From positions 62,001 through 126,000 of the forward strand of contig CAYMIX010000002.1 in assembly GCA_964391185.1 (NCBI GenBank): DNA of 64,000 nucleotides, written 5' to 3'. This DNA is from JAKQEM01 sp964391185 (GTDB taxonomy: Bacteria; Patescibacteriota; Gracilibacteria; Peribacterales; Peribacteraceae). Of the stretch, positions 15,507 through 23,699 are shown in pieces. The first letter of the stretch is position 1; every line of letters starts with the position of its first letter. The notes under the pieces are model-generated. The model saw only the letters and a list, made by a program, of their open reading frames with translations, ran no database searches and was not told the origin of the DNA. A program made the translations under genes and the position numbers.

Positions 15507-16988
15507 ATGAATCACACAGGAGATGATTTGTCGTTCTGCCCAACATTCAATAGTGCACAAGATCTCCTCGCATTCGCGAAGAAGCATCAAGCAACGATGG
15601 CCGACTTCACCTTCGTCGATGTCCCCGGAACATTGCAACGCACCACCAAACCTCTCCATGAATTGGCTGATGTGATCGAAAGCGGTGCAGGGTTTGATGG
15701 CTCGAGTATCCGTGGGTTCCAACAGATCAATGAGAGTGACATGCTCCTGATGCCAGATATCAAGACTGCATTCCTCGATACGTTTAATAGTGAACCATCG
15801 ATCGCACTTTTATGTGATGTAAAAGATCCAATTTCCGGACTTCCCTATGGCAATAGTCCGCGCACAATTGCAAAACGCGCAGTGAAAGCGCTGCAAGAAA
15901 GCGGTATCGCAGATACCGCATACTTCGGCCCAGAGGCGGAGTTCTTTATCTTCGATAGTGTGAAATTTGATCAATCAGCAGGTAGCGCTTTTTATGCTGT
16001 GGACTCTGAAGAAGCGATTTGGAATACAGGAAAAGATGAAACCCAGGGACCTGCTCACCGAAGCTTTAGCGAAGGTGGGAACATGGGATACAAAATCCGC
16101 CACAAAGAAGGCTACTTCCCTGCCGACCCTATTGATCGTCATCAGACGGTACGCACAGCGATGGTGCGCGAACTCGAGCAAGCGGGTATCGAAATTGAAA
16201 CTGCACACCACGAAGTGGCGACAGCCGGACAAGCGGAGATTGATTTAAGATTCGCAGATCTTCTTTCGATGGCCGATAACATGATTCGTTATAAATACAT
16301 CGTGCGAAATGTCGCGATGCGATTTGGAAAGACAGTGACATTTATGCCGAAGCCAATATATGGTGACAATGGTTCGGGTATGCACGTGCATATGAGCTTA
16401 TGGAACAATGGCCAGACACTCTTCGCCGGTGATGAATATGCTGGACTCAGCAAGATGGCTTTGAGTTATATCGCAGGATTGTTGAAGCACGCTCGCGCTC
16501 TGTGCGCTCTGTGCAATCCAACGACGAACAGTTACAAGCGTTTGGTCCCGGGCTTCGAAGCTCCGGTGAACTGCATCTACTCCGCTCGCAATCGCTCGGC
16601 AGCCATTCGTATCCCGATGTATTCACAGAATCCAAAAGCGAAGCGCATCGAATTCCGCATGCCCGATGCGAGCTGCAATCCATACCTCGCGTTCTCCGCG
16701 CTGCTCATGGCAGGTCTCGATGGCATCGAGAAGAACATAGACCCAGGTGCTCACACCGATGTGAACCTCTACAGTTTAGATTCAACAGAACTCGCAAAAA
16801 TACCACACGCTCCACACAGCTTGCTGGAAGCATTGGATGCACTCGAAGCAGACCATGAATTTCTCACATCCAAGGGTGTATTCACCGAAGAATTTATTCG
16901 CGGGTTTATCGAATGTAAGCGCGCAGAAGCTCTGGAAGAAAACATGCACCCAACGCCTTCGGAGTTCTTCAAGTACTACGATGTGTGA
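15507..16988 (+). CDS. glnA: Glutamine synthetase type I
   Basis: About 493 residues from the ATG at 15507; ATGs at 15396 and 15453 are possible but extend beyond the family N-terminus. It makes glutamine from glutamate, ammonia and ATP. Visible are FDGSSIRGFQQINESDM (latch region), GPEAEFFIFD (metal ligands), HHEVATAGQAEID, the NGSGMHVHMSLW block, the substrate loop NPTTNSYKRLVPGFEAPV and RIEFRMPDASCNPYLAFSALLMAG. The ~25-residue insert (NTGKDETQGPAHRSFSEGGNMGYKIRHKEGYFP) is typical of GSI-beta. The adenylylation region reads NLYSLD instead of NLYDLP: the Tyr is present. No glnE/glnB is nearby. Divergent from TrmB regulator 1. Confidence 0.95.
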   Translation: MNHTGDDLSFCPTFNSAQDLLAFAKKHQATMADFTFVDVPGTLQRTTKPLHELADVIESGAGFDGSSIRGFQQINESDMLLMPDIKTAFLDTFNSEPSIALLCDVKDPISGLPYGNSPRTIAKRAVKALQESGIADTAYFGPEAEFFIFDSVKFDQSAGSAFYAVDSEEAIWNTGKDETQGPAHRSFSEGGNMGYKIRHKEGYFPADPIDRHQTVRTAMVRELEQAGIEIETAHHEVATAGQAEIDLRFADLLSMADNMIRYKYIVRNVAMRFGKTVTFMPKPIYGDNGSGMHVHMSLWNNGQTLFAGDEYAGLSKMALSYIAGLLKHARALCALCNPTTNSYKRLVPGFEAPVNCIYSARNRSAAIRIPMYSQNPKAKRIEFRMPDASCNPYLAFSALLMAGLDGIEKNIDPGAHTDVNLYSLDSTELAKIPHAPHSLLEALDALEADHEFLTSKGVFTEEFIRGFIECKRAEALEENMHPTPSEFFKYYDV

Positions 16989-17019
16989 ACGGAGTGGTGT
17001 GTGATAAGTGGTAAGTGCA

Positions 17020-17066
17020 ACGCCCCGTGTCATCCTGAGTACAGACGAAGGACGGGGCGTTTTTTT
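17020..17066 (+). terminator. glnA terminator built around a dispersed repeat
   Basis: CGCCCCGT...ACGGGGCG followed by seven T. The loop contains tgtcatcctgag...gacgaagga, a form of the GTCACCCTGAGC...GACGAAGGG repeat also seen at 46219 and 52727. Confidence 0.85.
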
Positions 17067-17100
17067 GGTCCAAAAAAGCACTTTCTCATGCTTTAGCACA

Positions 17101-17129
17101 TTGACATTTGATAATGATTTATGTAAAGT
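17101..17129 (+). promoter_or_regulatory. Promoter of the secreted orphan 17197
   Basis: TTGACA, 17-nt spacer, TAAAGT. The same TTGACA/TAAAGT pair precedes the orphan at 44090-44710. Confidence 0.6.
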
Positions 17130-17196
17130 ATCCTTTGCAAGAGCGTTCTTGCACAGGGCAAGTACCCGCTCTTTCAGCCACCTTAGGAGTTCTCAG

Positions 17197-17520
17197 ATGA
17201 AGAATGTTCGATGGATTTTCCTCGGTGTGATGTTGACCATTTTCGCAGGCACGGTTCAAAACGGAACGATCTCGATTCCGTCGTTCCCGAAGACGGCCTG
17301 GGCGCAGGAAGCGCCTGGCCCAATCCAACGCACGCTCAAGGATGAAGATCCTCAAGCGTTCGAACAGGTGAAGATCTTCTACGTCAGCGGTGAAAAGGAT
17401 AGCGAAAAGAAGATCAACGCCTGGCTCAAGGAAGAACGCCCGAGTATTCGAAGGGTCACTGCCTCCGGCGCAGGATCAGGCTCCGGCAGCCAACATCTCT
17501 ACATCTTCTACACGAAGTAG
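17197..17520 (+). CDS. Small secreted orphan protein
   Basis: 107 residues. Signal peptide or anchor MKNVRWIFLGVMLTIFAG, with a possible cut after AWAQ (~residue 34). The mature ~70 residues are charged with KIFYVSGEKDSEKKINAWLKEERP and a Gly/Ser segment GAGSGSGS before the terminal HLYIFYTK. It may be one compact alpha/beta domain. The start is set by AGGAG 7 nt before. It has its own promoter and terminator, like the other cassettes. No family recognised. Confidence 0.72.
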   Translation: MKNVRWIFLGVMLTIFAGTVQNGTISIPSFPKTAWAQEAPGPIQRTLKDEDPQAFEQVKIFYVSGEKDSEKKINAWLKEERPSIRRVTASGAGSGSGSQHLYIFYTK

Positions 17521-17556
17521 TCGGACTTCAGTCAGAACCCGCTTGCCCACGTCCTG

Positions 17557-17592
17557 CCCACTCCCGGCCTCTGCCGCGAGTGGGATTTTTTT
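17557..17592 (+). terminator. Rho-independent terminator
   Basis: CCCACTC...GAGTGGG followed by ATTTTTTTATTTT. Its T-run reaches the stop of the convergent nth gene. Confidence 0.85.
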
Positions 17593-18286
17593 ATTTTCGA
17601 CCCATGTCTGACTTCTTCGGCACCGCTTTATCGCTCCTTCCCATCACAAGCGACGACGGACAGTCTTTCTTAAACACGCACGCTCCACACTTTCTGTTTC
17701 TCGCAGTGCACACCGCGCGACCGTGACTGATCAGAAGAGTGGTGACTTCGCGCCAGTGTTGAGGATTGGGCTCCCCTTCCATCAGATCTAATTCAATTTT
17801 TCCTGGATCATGATGTACCGAAATTCCGAGTCTTTGAGCCAAGCGTTGCACGTGTGTATCGACTGCAATGCCAACGTTGATGCCATATGCAGCAGAGAGA
17901 ACTACAGACGCAGTCTTGCGACCAACTCCTCGCAATGTCAGCAATTCATCCATGGTCTTGGGAACTTTTCCTCCGAAGTCTGCAATAATTTTTGCACACG
18001 TTTCCTGAATCGACTTCGCTTTCATGCGAAATGTTCCACAACTTTTGATGTCTTTCTCGAGTTCATCACGACTTACATCAAGATAATCCTGCGGCGTTTT
18101 GTACTTGGGATACAAGATCGTTTCCGTGACGATATTCACGCGGGCGTCCGTACACTGTGCACTCAAAATCACAGCAACGAGGAGATCGATCGGCGTGCGA
18201 AAGTGTAGAAATGTCTTCGGAGGGTCATACAGCTTATCTAACTCCTTGAGGACTTGCTTCAGAGGGATGCCATCACTTCGCTTCAT
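17591..18286 (-). CDS. nth: Endonuclease III
   Basis: 231 residues; base-excision-repair glycosylase/AP lyase for oxidised pyrimidines. It has LLVAVILSAQCTDARVN, the helix-hairpin-helix with catalytic Lys (LTLRGVGRKTASVVL), the catalytic Asp in GIAVDTHVQRLAQRLG, and the [4Fe-4S] ligands C-x6-C-x2-C-x5-C (CTARNRKCGACVFKKDC). The start at 18286 has TAGAAT 6 nt upstream and no SD, so it is leaderless by position. A basic C-terminal tail of ~15 residues is extra. Confidence 0.95.
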   Translation of the reverse strand: MKRSDGIPLKQVLKELDKLYDPPKTFLHFRTPIDLLVAVILSAQCTDARVNIVTETILYPKYKTPQDYLDVSRDELEKDIKSCGTFRMKAKSIQETCAKIIADFGGKVPKTMDELLTLRGVGRKTASVVLSAAYGINVGIAVDTHVQRLAQRLGISVHHDPGKIELDLMEGEPNPQHWREVTTLLISHGRAVCTARNRKCGACVFKKDCPSSLVMGRSDKAVPKKSDMGRK

Positions 18287-18292
18287 AAGACT

Positions 18293-18383
18293 ATTCTATT
18301 GTTAAATTGTTATATTGCTCGCAAGCGAATTGCTTGCTCTGTGCTAACAATTTAACAATACAGCAATTTAACAATTTTCTGAG
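18293..18383. repeat. Inverted AACAATTTAAC/GCTCGCAAGC repeat, copy 1
   Basis: attgttaaattgttatattgctcgcaagc on the left and gctaacaatttaacaat...caatttaacaatt on the right, able to pair. Related to 35420-35500 (attgttatactgttcgcaag ... gagcaatataacaat). It lies between the divergent nth and exonuclease genes and includes the nth -10 box. Confidence 0.5.
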
Positions 18384-18441
18384 CAAAAATGTACACAGAA
18401 AATTCTTTATTGGAGACCTGCTGAGATATAGTGCTGCGCCC

Positions 18442-19026
18442 ATGGCTTCCCTTCCGCCCTTAACAGTTTTCGATACAGAAACAACCGGACTCGATCCACA
18501 CAAAGGTCATCGCATTGTGGAAATTGCCGCGGTGCGCATAGAGAATGGAATCATTTTGGAAGACCAAGCTTTCACATCCTTTGTAAATCCTGAGCGCGAT
18601 ATCCCGTGGGAAGCCAAGCAGATCAATCACATTGCGGATGAAGATGTCGTAAACGCTCCTACAATCATGACGGTGCTTCCGGAATTTCTGGAGTTTGCGA
18701 AAGGCACGATTCTTGTCGCACACAATGCGCAGTTCGATATGGAATTCCTGAACTGTGAAAAGGATTTTTGTTGGGGATACGTCGAGCTTCCAACATGCCT
18801 TTGCACCATGCGCCTCAGCCAAAATCTGCATAAGACAATCTTCCGCCATAACCTCGATGCGCTGAGCGAACACTTAGGTATTCCACTGCCGCTGAACCGC
18901 CACCGTGCGCTGCCGGATGTTATCCAGACCGCAAAAGTGCTGATGAAAATGGTGGAGAATGCGAAGATTATGTCGGTGGATGAGCTCAAAAGACGTGCCG
19001 GATTAGCTGCATTGGCGGCAAAATGA
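18442..19026 (+). CDS. DnaQ-like 3'-5' exonuclease (DEDDh)
   Basis: 194 residues, a stand-alone exonuclease of the DnaQ/PolC-epsilon type. Motifs: ExoI FDTETTG, ExoII AHNAQFDMEFL, ExoIII with HRALPDV. The start at 18442 has TATAGT 9 nt upstream. It could be the proofreading subunit of DNA polymerase III or a general repair/RNA exonuclease; no polymerase domain follows. def follows immediately. Confidence 0.88.
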   Translation: MASLPPLTVFDTETTGLDPHKGHRIVEIAAVRIENGIILEDQAFTSFVNPERDIPWEAKQINHIADEDVVNAPTIMTVLPEFLEFAKGTILVAHNAQFDMEFLNCEKDFCWGYVELPTCLCTMRLSQNLHKTIFRHNLDALSEHLGIPLPLNRHRALPDVIQTAKVLMKMVENAKIMSVDELKRRAGLAALAAK

Positions 19027-19029
19027 CTC

Positions 19030-19035
19030 TATAAT
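19030..19035 (+). promoter_or_regulatory. TATAAT box of def
   Basis: A perfect TATAAT ends 6 nt before the ATA codon at 19042, exactly the spacing seen before ATG in leaderless genes of this window. It overlaps the end of the exonuclease gene. Confidence 0.6.
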
Positions 19036-19041
19036 CGGCAC

Positions 19042-19500
19042 ATAGCAATTCTTCCCATCGTCACCGGCGCCGATAGCCCCATCCTTCGCACAAAGACGAA
19101 ACCTGTGCCGAAGGTAACCAAAGAAGTCCTGAAACTTCTGAGGGATATGGAAGAGACGACCATCAAAGCTGATGGCCTTGGTATTGCTGCACCTCAGATA
19201 GGCCAGAGTATGCGCATGTGTATTGTGAAGATGAACGGCCGACTCATGCCAATGGTGAACCCAGAAATCACCTTCCGCAGTACCGAAAAAGAATATGCAG
19301 AAGAAGGCTGCTTGAGCCTGCCAAACATCTGGCTCCAGGTTCCTCGTTCAACGAGCATCACGGTGAAATACCTCGATGGTAAAGGGAAAGAACAAGAGCG
19401 CATGCTCCGCGATATGGATGCACGCGTCGTCCAACATGAAGTAGATCATCTCGATGGCAAGCTTATTGTGGACTATGGACCCCACTCAAAGCCTCTTTGA
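19042..19500 (+). CDS. def: Peptide deformylase with apparent ATA start
   Basis: Removes the formyl group from nascent proteins; metal-dependent. Motifs: GLGIAAPQIG, EEGCLSLP and the HExxH helix QHEVDHLDG. The conserved N-terminus (AILPIVTGADSPILR, compare the usual MAxLPIVxxPdPILR) is in frame only back to an ATA at 19042; a TGA lies six codons further up, and no ATG, GTG or TTG is available before a GTG at 19105, which would remove the first strand. ATA sits 6 nt after TATAAT. So either AUA is the start of a leaderless mRNA or the ATG has mutated. Length 152 from ATA, slightly short of the typical 160-170. Confidence 0.9.
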   Translation: MAILPIVTGADSPILRTKTKPVPKVTKEVLKLLRDMEETTIKADGLGIAAPQIGQSMRMCIVKMNGRLMPMVNPEITFRSTEKEYAEEGCLSLPNIWLQVPRSTSITVKYLDGKGKEQERMLRDMDARVVQHEVDHLDGKLIVDYGPHSKPL

Positions 19501-19508
19501 GTAAGAAA

Positions 19509-20073
19509 CAAGATACAAGACGCAAGAGACAAAGAAATTCTATTCATTAAATATCAATTTTGCTGGCAATAGCGCTGAGAATGCGAATCAGTTGGCCAGC
19601 TTCATCGATAAGCAATTCATGCGCTTGCTTCTGATCCAATGATGCGTCGTTTTGCAGAAGTCGTAACCAGTATCGGGACTCTTTTGCTTCGCGCCTGCTT
19701 GTCTTAATTTTTGATAAAAAGTCTTTTTTGCCTAAAGCATCATTCGCTTCGATGTAATTAGCACCTACTGATCCTGAAGATCTCAATAATTGCTCCCCAT
19801 AAGTCTTGTTTGCTTGAGTTTGATTTATAGCCTGAACAAAATTCCGGACATTTAGGGCGAATGTAAGTGTTCTCTCTTCAAGATCGAAAGTAGTAGTCAT
19901 ACCTTTACGATAACGATTTAATACCATCTCAAGATGCGATTCTGAGAATTTAACCAGCCGATATCAGTAATAATGGCATCAGTAAAACAAAATCCTCGTT
20001 CCTGCCTCAATAAGAACAACTGTGTTTATCATTAAAAAATGTATCTTCTCTGTCTCTTGCGTCTTGTATCTTG
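19509..20073. repeat. Perfect 23-bp inverted repeats around the four-helix-bundle gene
   Basis: Left arm 19509-19531 and right arm 20051-20073 are exact reverse complements (23 of 23), enclosing 519 bp with a single gene. Both arms consist of caagatacaaga/gcaagagac words. Confidence 0.75.
19547..19900 (-). CDS. Four-helix-bundle protein (23S rRNA intervening-sequence protein family)
   Basis: 117 residues starting MTTTFDLEERTLTFALNVRNF. It has the family pattern: a first helix with LEERTLTFALNVRNFV, then QLLRSSGSVGANYIEAND, then FLSKIKTSRREAKESRYWLRLL, and a last helix with ELLIDEAGQLIRILSAI. Homologues are encoded in intervening sequences of 23S rRNA or as stand-alone genes and resemble the accessory (Avd) protein of diversity-generating retroelements; their own function is unclear. 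Here it stands alone between perfect inverted repeats, which suggests mobility. No rRNA or reverse transcriptase is in the window. Confidence 0.88.
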   Translation of the reverse strand: MTTTFDLEERTLTFALNVRNFVQAINQTQANKTYGEQLLRSSGSVGANYIEANDALGKKDFLSKIKTSRREAKESRYWLRLLQNDASLDQKQAHELLIDEAGQLIRILSAIASKIDI

Positions 20074-20102
20074 TATCTTCACAATAGCATCCCTAAGCCC
20101 AA

Positions 20103-21551
20103 ATGCCACAACTCGAAGCAATCATTGGCCTTGAAGTTCACGCACAAATGAGCACGAAGACGAAGATGTTCTGCAGCTGTGATAACGATGCGTTTGAGAA
20201 AGCTCCGAACACGACCGTATGCCCTATTTGCATGGGCCACCCGGGAACACTTCCTGTGCCAAATGCTGAGGCTGTTGCGAAGGCTCTCAAAGCTAGTCTC
20301 GCTCTCGGCTGCACCATCAGTGAAGAAAACCATTTCGATCGTAAGCACTACTTTTACCCAGATTTGCCATCGGGGTACCAAATTTCTCAGTACGACTTCC
20401 CTCTCGCAAAAGCTGGCGTCGTCACATACGACATGGTGAATAATTCGGGACAGGCAATAGAAGAAAAAGTTTGCCGCATCACACGCCTGCACATGGAGAA
20501 TGACGCTGGAAAGCTCACACATCGCGGAAATATCACGCTCTGCGATTACAACCGCGCGGGAACTCCTCTGATGGAAATCGTGACAGAACCAGATATTCGC
20601 AACGCAGATGAAGCCGTCGCGTTTGCACAGGAACTCCGCCGTATTCTCATCAGCGTGAATGCGTCGAACACAGATATGTTCAAAGGAGAGATGCGTTTCG
20701 ATGCGTCGATCTCACTCCGCGAAGTGGGAACGGAGAAATTAAATCCTCGCAGCGAAATCAAAAACCTGAACTCATTCAAGTCTCTCGAGAAAGCACTTAT
20801 TTACGAAGAGAAGCGCTTGCGCGATTTGTGGGCCGAGACAAACGGACCTCTCAAAGGGAATATCACGGTCGGATGGCAGGACGATCAGGAAAAGACGCGC
20901 ATGCTCCGTGACAAAGAAGATGCGCAGGATTACCGCTACTTCCCAGAGCCAGATATTCCACCGTTGCACTTTAAGGCTGCAGATATCGAGGCGATCAAGA
21001 ATGAACTTCCAGTTTTGCCTCGTGCACAACGTAAACAATACTTGGATATGGGGCTCACTGCGACTCAGGGCATGCAGCTGATGGACGATGCAACATTGCG
21101 CTCTATTTTTGATACTGTTTTTGCGAAGACAAATGACGCGAAGAGGACTTCAGGATTGATCCTCACACAGCTACTTGGATCCCTTAAGGCTTCCGAGAAG
21201 ACTATCGACGCAGGGCCAACAGCAGAGGAAATCCTCGAGCTTGTCGAGGCGATTGATGCCGGAACTATCTCTGGTAACGCCGGTAAGGAAGTGCTCACAA
21301 AGATGGTAGAAACCGGCAAATCGGCAAAAGAGATCATTGAAGAATCCGGCATGAAGCAAATTTCTGACGACGGCGCTTTGGGTGAAATTGTTGACAAGGC
21401 CATAGCTGCTAATGAACAATCCGTCGCCGCTTTCCGTAGCGGAAAACAAGCTGCCCTCGGTGCGATCGTCGGATGGATCATGAAAGAGACGAAAGGCCAG
21501 GCAAACCCGAAGAAGATAAATGAGCTCCTCCTCGCGAAACTTAACGGCTAG
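20103..21551 (+). CDS. gatB: Aspartyl/glutamyl-tRNA(Asn/Gln) amidotransferase subunit B
   Basis: 482 residues. GatB is the kinase/tRNA-binding subunit of GatCAB, which makes Gln-tRNA(Gln) and/or Asn-tRNA(Asn). It has IIGLEVHAQMSTKTKMFCSC, VCPICMGHPGTLPVPN (zinc Cys pairs CSC and CPIC), RKHYFYPDLPSGYQISQYDFPLA and DYNRAGTPLMEIVTEPD, and the C-terminal YqeY-like tail ends with AIVGWIMKETKGQANPKKINELLLAKL. gatA and gatC are not in the window. Confidence 0.97.
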   Translation: MPQLEAIIGLEVHAQMSTKTKMFCSCDNDAFEKAPNTTVCPICMGHPGTLPVPNAEAVAKALKASLALGCTISEENHFDRKHYFYPDLPSGYQISQYDFPLAKAGVVTYDMVNNSGQAIEEKVCRITRLHMENDAGKLTHRGNITLCDYNRAGTPLMEIVTEPDIRNADEAVAFAQELRRILISVNASNTDMFKGEMRFDASISLREVGTEKLNPRSEIKNLNSFKSLEKALIYEEKRLRDLWAETNGPLKGNITVGWQDDQEKTRMLRDKEDAQDYRYFPEPDIPPLHFKAADIEAIKNELPVLPRAQRKQYLDMGLTATQGMQLMDDATLRSIFDTVFAKTNDAKRTSGLILTQLLGSLKASEKTIDAGPTAEEILELVEAIDAGTISGNAGKEVLTKMVETGKSAKEIIEESGMKQISDDGALGEIVDKAIAANEQSVAAFRSGKQAALGAIVGWIMKETKGQANPKKINELLLAKLNG

Positions 21552-21876
21552 AACAACAGAAGGTGCCACACCTTCTTTATCGCCAAATCCGAACAAACAA
21601 CTGAACAACGATTACCAAAAAGCAGTGGAAGCGCTGTTTGTCAGTCGTACCAAAATGTGGGAGGACCTTCGTTGCATCACTATGGAGCAACGGCATCATG
21701 TTCGTGACGACGTTTTTGCCAAGATTCGGCGCATTGAGGAAGGCACGAGTATCACTGAAGCAAATGCTGACAATCAAATCGGTTGGATGACAATACGCCT
21801 TCAGACATTGCGCACGCTAAAAACTCTCTGCGAAGAGGTGCAGAATGCGCTTTTATCAACTATGCTTGGCGAGTAA
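21520..21876 (+). CDS. Uncharacterised helical protein overlapping gatB
   Basis: 118 residues from an ATG inside the end of gatB (32-bp overlap). Hydrophilic and helical after residue ~30 (NNDYQKAVEALFVSRTKMWEDLRC... WMTIRLQTLRTLKTLCEEVQNALL), no signal or TM. The N-terminal 25 residues are low-complexity Ser/Thr/Pro and may not be translated; an internal start near MWEDLRC is possible. Family not recognised. It is the only sizeable frame between gatB and the next lipoprotein. Confidence 0.45.
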   Translation: MSSSSRNLTARTTEGATPSLSPNPNKQLNNDYQKAVEALFVSRTKMWEDLRCITMEQRHHVRDDVFAKIRRIEEGTSITEANADNQIGWMTIRLQTLRTLKTLCEEVQNALLSTMLGE

Positions 21877-21893
21877 TCTTATTTCCAAACCCT

Positions 21894-22244
21894 ATGAAAA
21901 AATTGCTATCGATTGTCGGCCTCACATTGGCACTTGCAGCCTGTGGATCTTCCTCAGCAAATGTCGGATCCAAGTGGACATGGGCACAGACAGGAACTGG
22001 CGAATCTGGCGAACCTATCTCCGAAGTGAACCTCGTTAATGCAGAAGGAGAGATCCTTTCCACGACAACATGCACGGGCGTCGTATCTGTCCTCGCTCCT
22101 GATGGCAGCCCAACGATGATTCGTTGCTGGTGGGCTGGTGGAGGAACCGACTACGGATTGCTCCTCGAAGATGGCGTCCCAGTGCCACATACACGCACTA
22201 TCGATGAAGAGTCTGGTGAAGGCGAATGGGAAGAGATGAACTAA
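21894..22244 (+). CDS. Small lipoprotein of unknown function
   Basis: 116 residues. Lipoprotein signal MKKLLSIVGLTLALAAC (LAAC, Cys17). The mature part is acidic with two further Cys (TTTCTGVV and IRCWW) that could form a disulfide, and a beta-rich pattern. The longer frame from 21783 would remove the signal, so 21894 is chosen. A strong terminator follows. Confidence 0.75.
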   Translation: MKKLLSIVGLTLALAACGSSSANVGSKWTWAQTGTGESGEPISEVNLVNAEGEILSTTTCTGVVSVLAPDGSPTMIRCWWAGGGTDYGLLLEDGVPVPHTRTIDEESGEGEWEEMN

Positions 22245-22269
22245 GGCTATTGAATACCTATAAGCATCT

Positions 22270-22294
22270 AAAACGGGCCATTGGCCCGTTTTTT
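22270..22294 (+). terminator. Rho-independent terminator
   Basis: AAAACGGGCC-att-GGCCCGTTTTTT, 25 bp after the lipoprotein stop. Confidence 0.9.
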
Positions 22295-22402
22295 AAGTCA
22301 TTTCAAATAAAAGTGGAATATTATTGCTATTGTAATAGTATTTCATTATAGTCTACCTAATGTACGCACTTTCGCGTGCAGCTTTATATTCCCCCACTTG
22401 TT

Positions 22403-22603
22403 ATGCCTCAGGGCACAATTAAAAAGAAAACCGATCAAGGATTCGGTTTCATCGCCGTCGAAGGCGCAGAAGATGTTTTCTTCCACATGTCTGCCACAAA
22501 CGGACAGTTCGATAACCTGAACGAAGGTCAGGCAGTTTCCTTTGATACGGAAGCAAATCCTCGTGACGGCCGCATGCGCGCCGCAAATGTTCTCGCAATC
22601 TAA
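22403..22603 (+). CDS. Cold-shock-domain protein
   Basis: 66 residues of CspA type, an RNA/ssDNA-binding OB fold. RNP1 is GFGFIAV and RNP2 is VFFHMSA; the start MPQGTIKKKTDQG matches the family. A TATATT box lies 12 nt upstream, and the AT-rich region before it (22310-22360) suggests a strong promoter. It acts as an RNA chaperone, and may matter for mRNAs without leaders. Own terminator downstream. Confidence 0.93.
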   Translation: MPQGTIKKKTDQGFGFIAVEGAEDVFFHMSATNGQFDNLNEGQAVSFDTEANPRDGRMRAANVLAI

Positions 22604-22621
22604 TAATTGAGTGAACCATGA

Positions 22622-22655
22622 AAAAGGCCGGAATCTTCGGATTGCGGTCTTTTTT
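22622..22655 (+). terminator. Terminator of the cold-shock gene
   Basis: aaggccGgAATC-ttcg-GATTgCGGtctttttt: a UUCG-loop hairpin with a T-run. It overlaps the stop of the convergent gene. Confidence 0.85.
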
Positions 22656-23646
22656 ATTCAGTAATCCGTTCTTCAATAGCCTTAAGGATCGGTGCATTAT
22701 CGATCCACGTTTTTTCCATCATCGGAACCATAACAGGCACTTGTGCGCCGCCGATTCTTTGTGCATATCGCGCGCGCGGCAAACGAACCTTTTCGGGCCA
22801 CTGGCTTTTTGTACCCGTGAGTGAGGTAGTGAGAACGGCTCCTAGAAGCGAGTTTCCACTCTCCTCTTTTGAATCATAAACCCAGGTCCGCTTCCCATTT
22901 TCTTCTGTCGTCCATTCCATGGCAGGTCGGAAAACCACTCCCTCTTCCGGGTTGATACCAAAATTCTCACAACTATCGTTATAAAAACGTGAAAGTAATT
23001 GAGGCTCCCATTGCGACCAGTTTCCATGTGGCCCGTTCAACAATCCTGATTTCTTCCAGAGTTTTCGCTGGTTTCCGCTCAACGAGATGCGCCTGTTGCG
23101 ATTGTACCAATCAACCAAAAATGTACTGACGTCCGTTGGCCGTGCCGTCGCAAGACCGCCCATTGAATCACGCACACCCTGGTCCTTATACGAGCTAAGA
23201 ACACTCATAAATTGACTACGGGTATTTAAAAATGTTCTCCATCCAAAGCGGAAATGCCCCCACTCAGGTTCATGTGGATCATGAATTGCTAATAAAAAAG
23301 CTTCCCCTTTGCGGTCAGGCAACGGCCAATCATCCAAAATAGCTTCTTTTGATTCCAACCCAGCCGGCGCAGATTCACCTAATATTGTATGCAATAGGCT
23401 GCTCCCCACCTTACAATCAACCAAAGCGCGAATGTGAAGACTTCTACCGGCAATACTCGCTTGAATCGAAACAGGACTTTTTTGAATTGATTCACTCCAC
23501 GGTACGTGACCAACCAAAGCTTCAATTGAAGTCTCGATAGGAATCATAAATAACTTTTCACAATAAATGATTAACACAGCAATAAATATAGCGCCTATCA
23601 TAAAAGAGCAAATACATTTTATTAACTGAGTATAAAATGTATTCAT
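22654..23646 (-). CDS. Membrane-anchored extracytoplasmic protein, unknown family
   Basis: 330 residues. One N-terminal TM helix (IKCICSFMIGAIFIAVLIIYC, ~9-30) and a large hydrophilic domain outside. The soluble part has Trp/Pro-rich stretches (WPLPDRKGEAFLLAIHDPHEPEWGHFRFGWRTF, MEWTTEENGKRTWVYDSKEESGNSLLGAVLTTSLTGTKSQWPEKVRLPRARYAQ). No catalytic motif recognised. A perfect 11-bp inverted repeat (atacattttat ... ataaaatgtat, 23612-23642) lies within the first codons and could control this gene. The neighbour on the other side is the structured RNA candidate, read divergently. Confidence 0.7.
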   Translation of the reverse strand: MNTFYTQLIKCICSFMIGAIFIAVLIIYCEKLFMIPIETSIEALVGHVPWSESIQKSPVSIQASIAGRSLHIRALVDCKVGSSLLHTILGESAPAGLESKEAILDDWPLPDRKGEAFLLAIHDPHEPEWGHFRFGWRTFLNTRSQFMSVLSSYKDQGVRDSMGGLATARPTDVSTFLVDWYNRNRRISLSGNQRKLWKKSGLLNGPHGNWSQWEPQLLSRFYNDSCENFGINPEEGVVFRPAMEWTTEENGKRTWVYDSKEESGNSLLGAVLTTSLTGTKSQWPEKVRLPRARYAQRIGGAQVPVMVPMMEKTWIDNAPILKAIEERITE

Positions 23647-23699
23647 ACACGGAATGTGGAAAACACAACACTGCTATTTATTGCTATTACAACCTTCAC

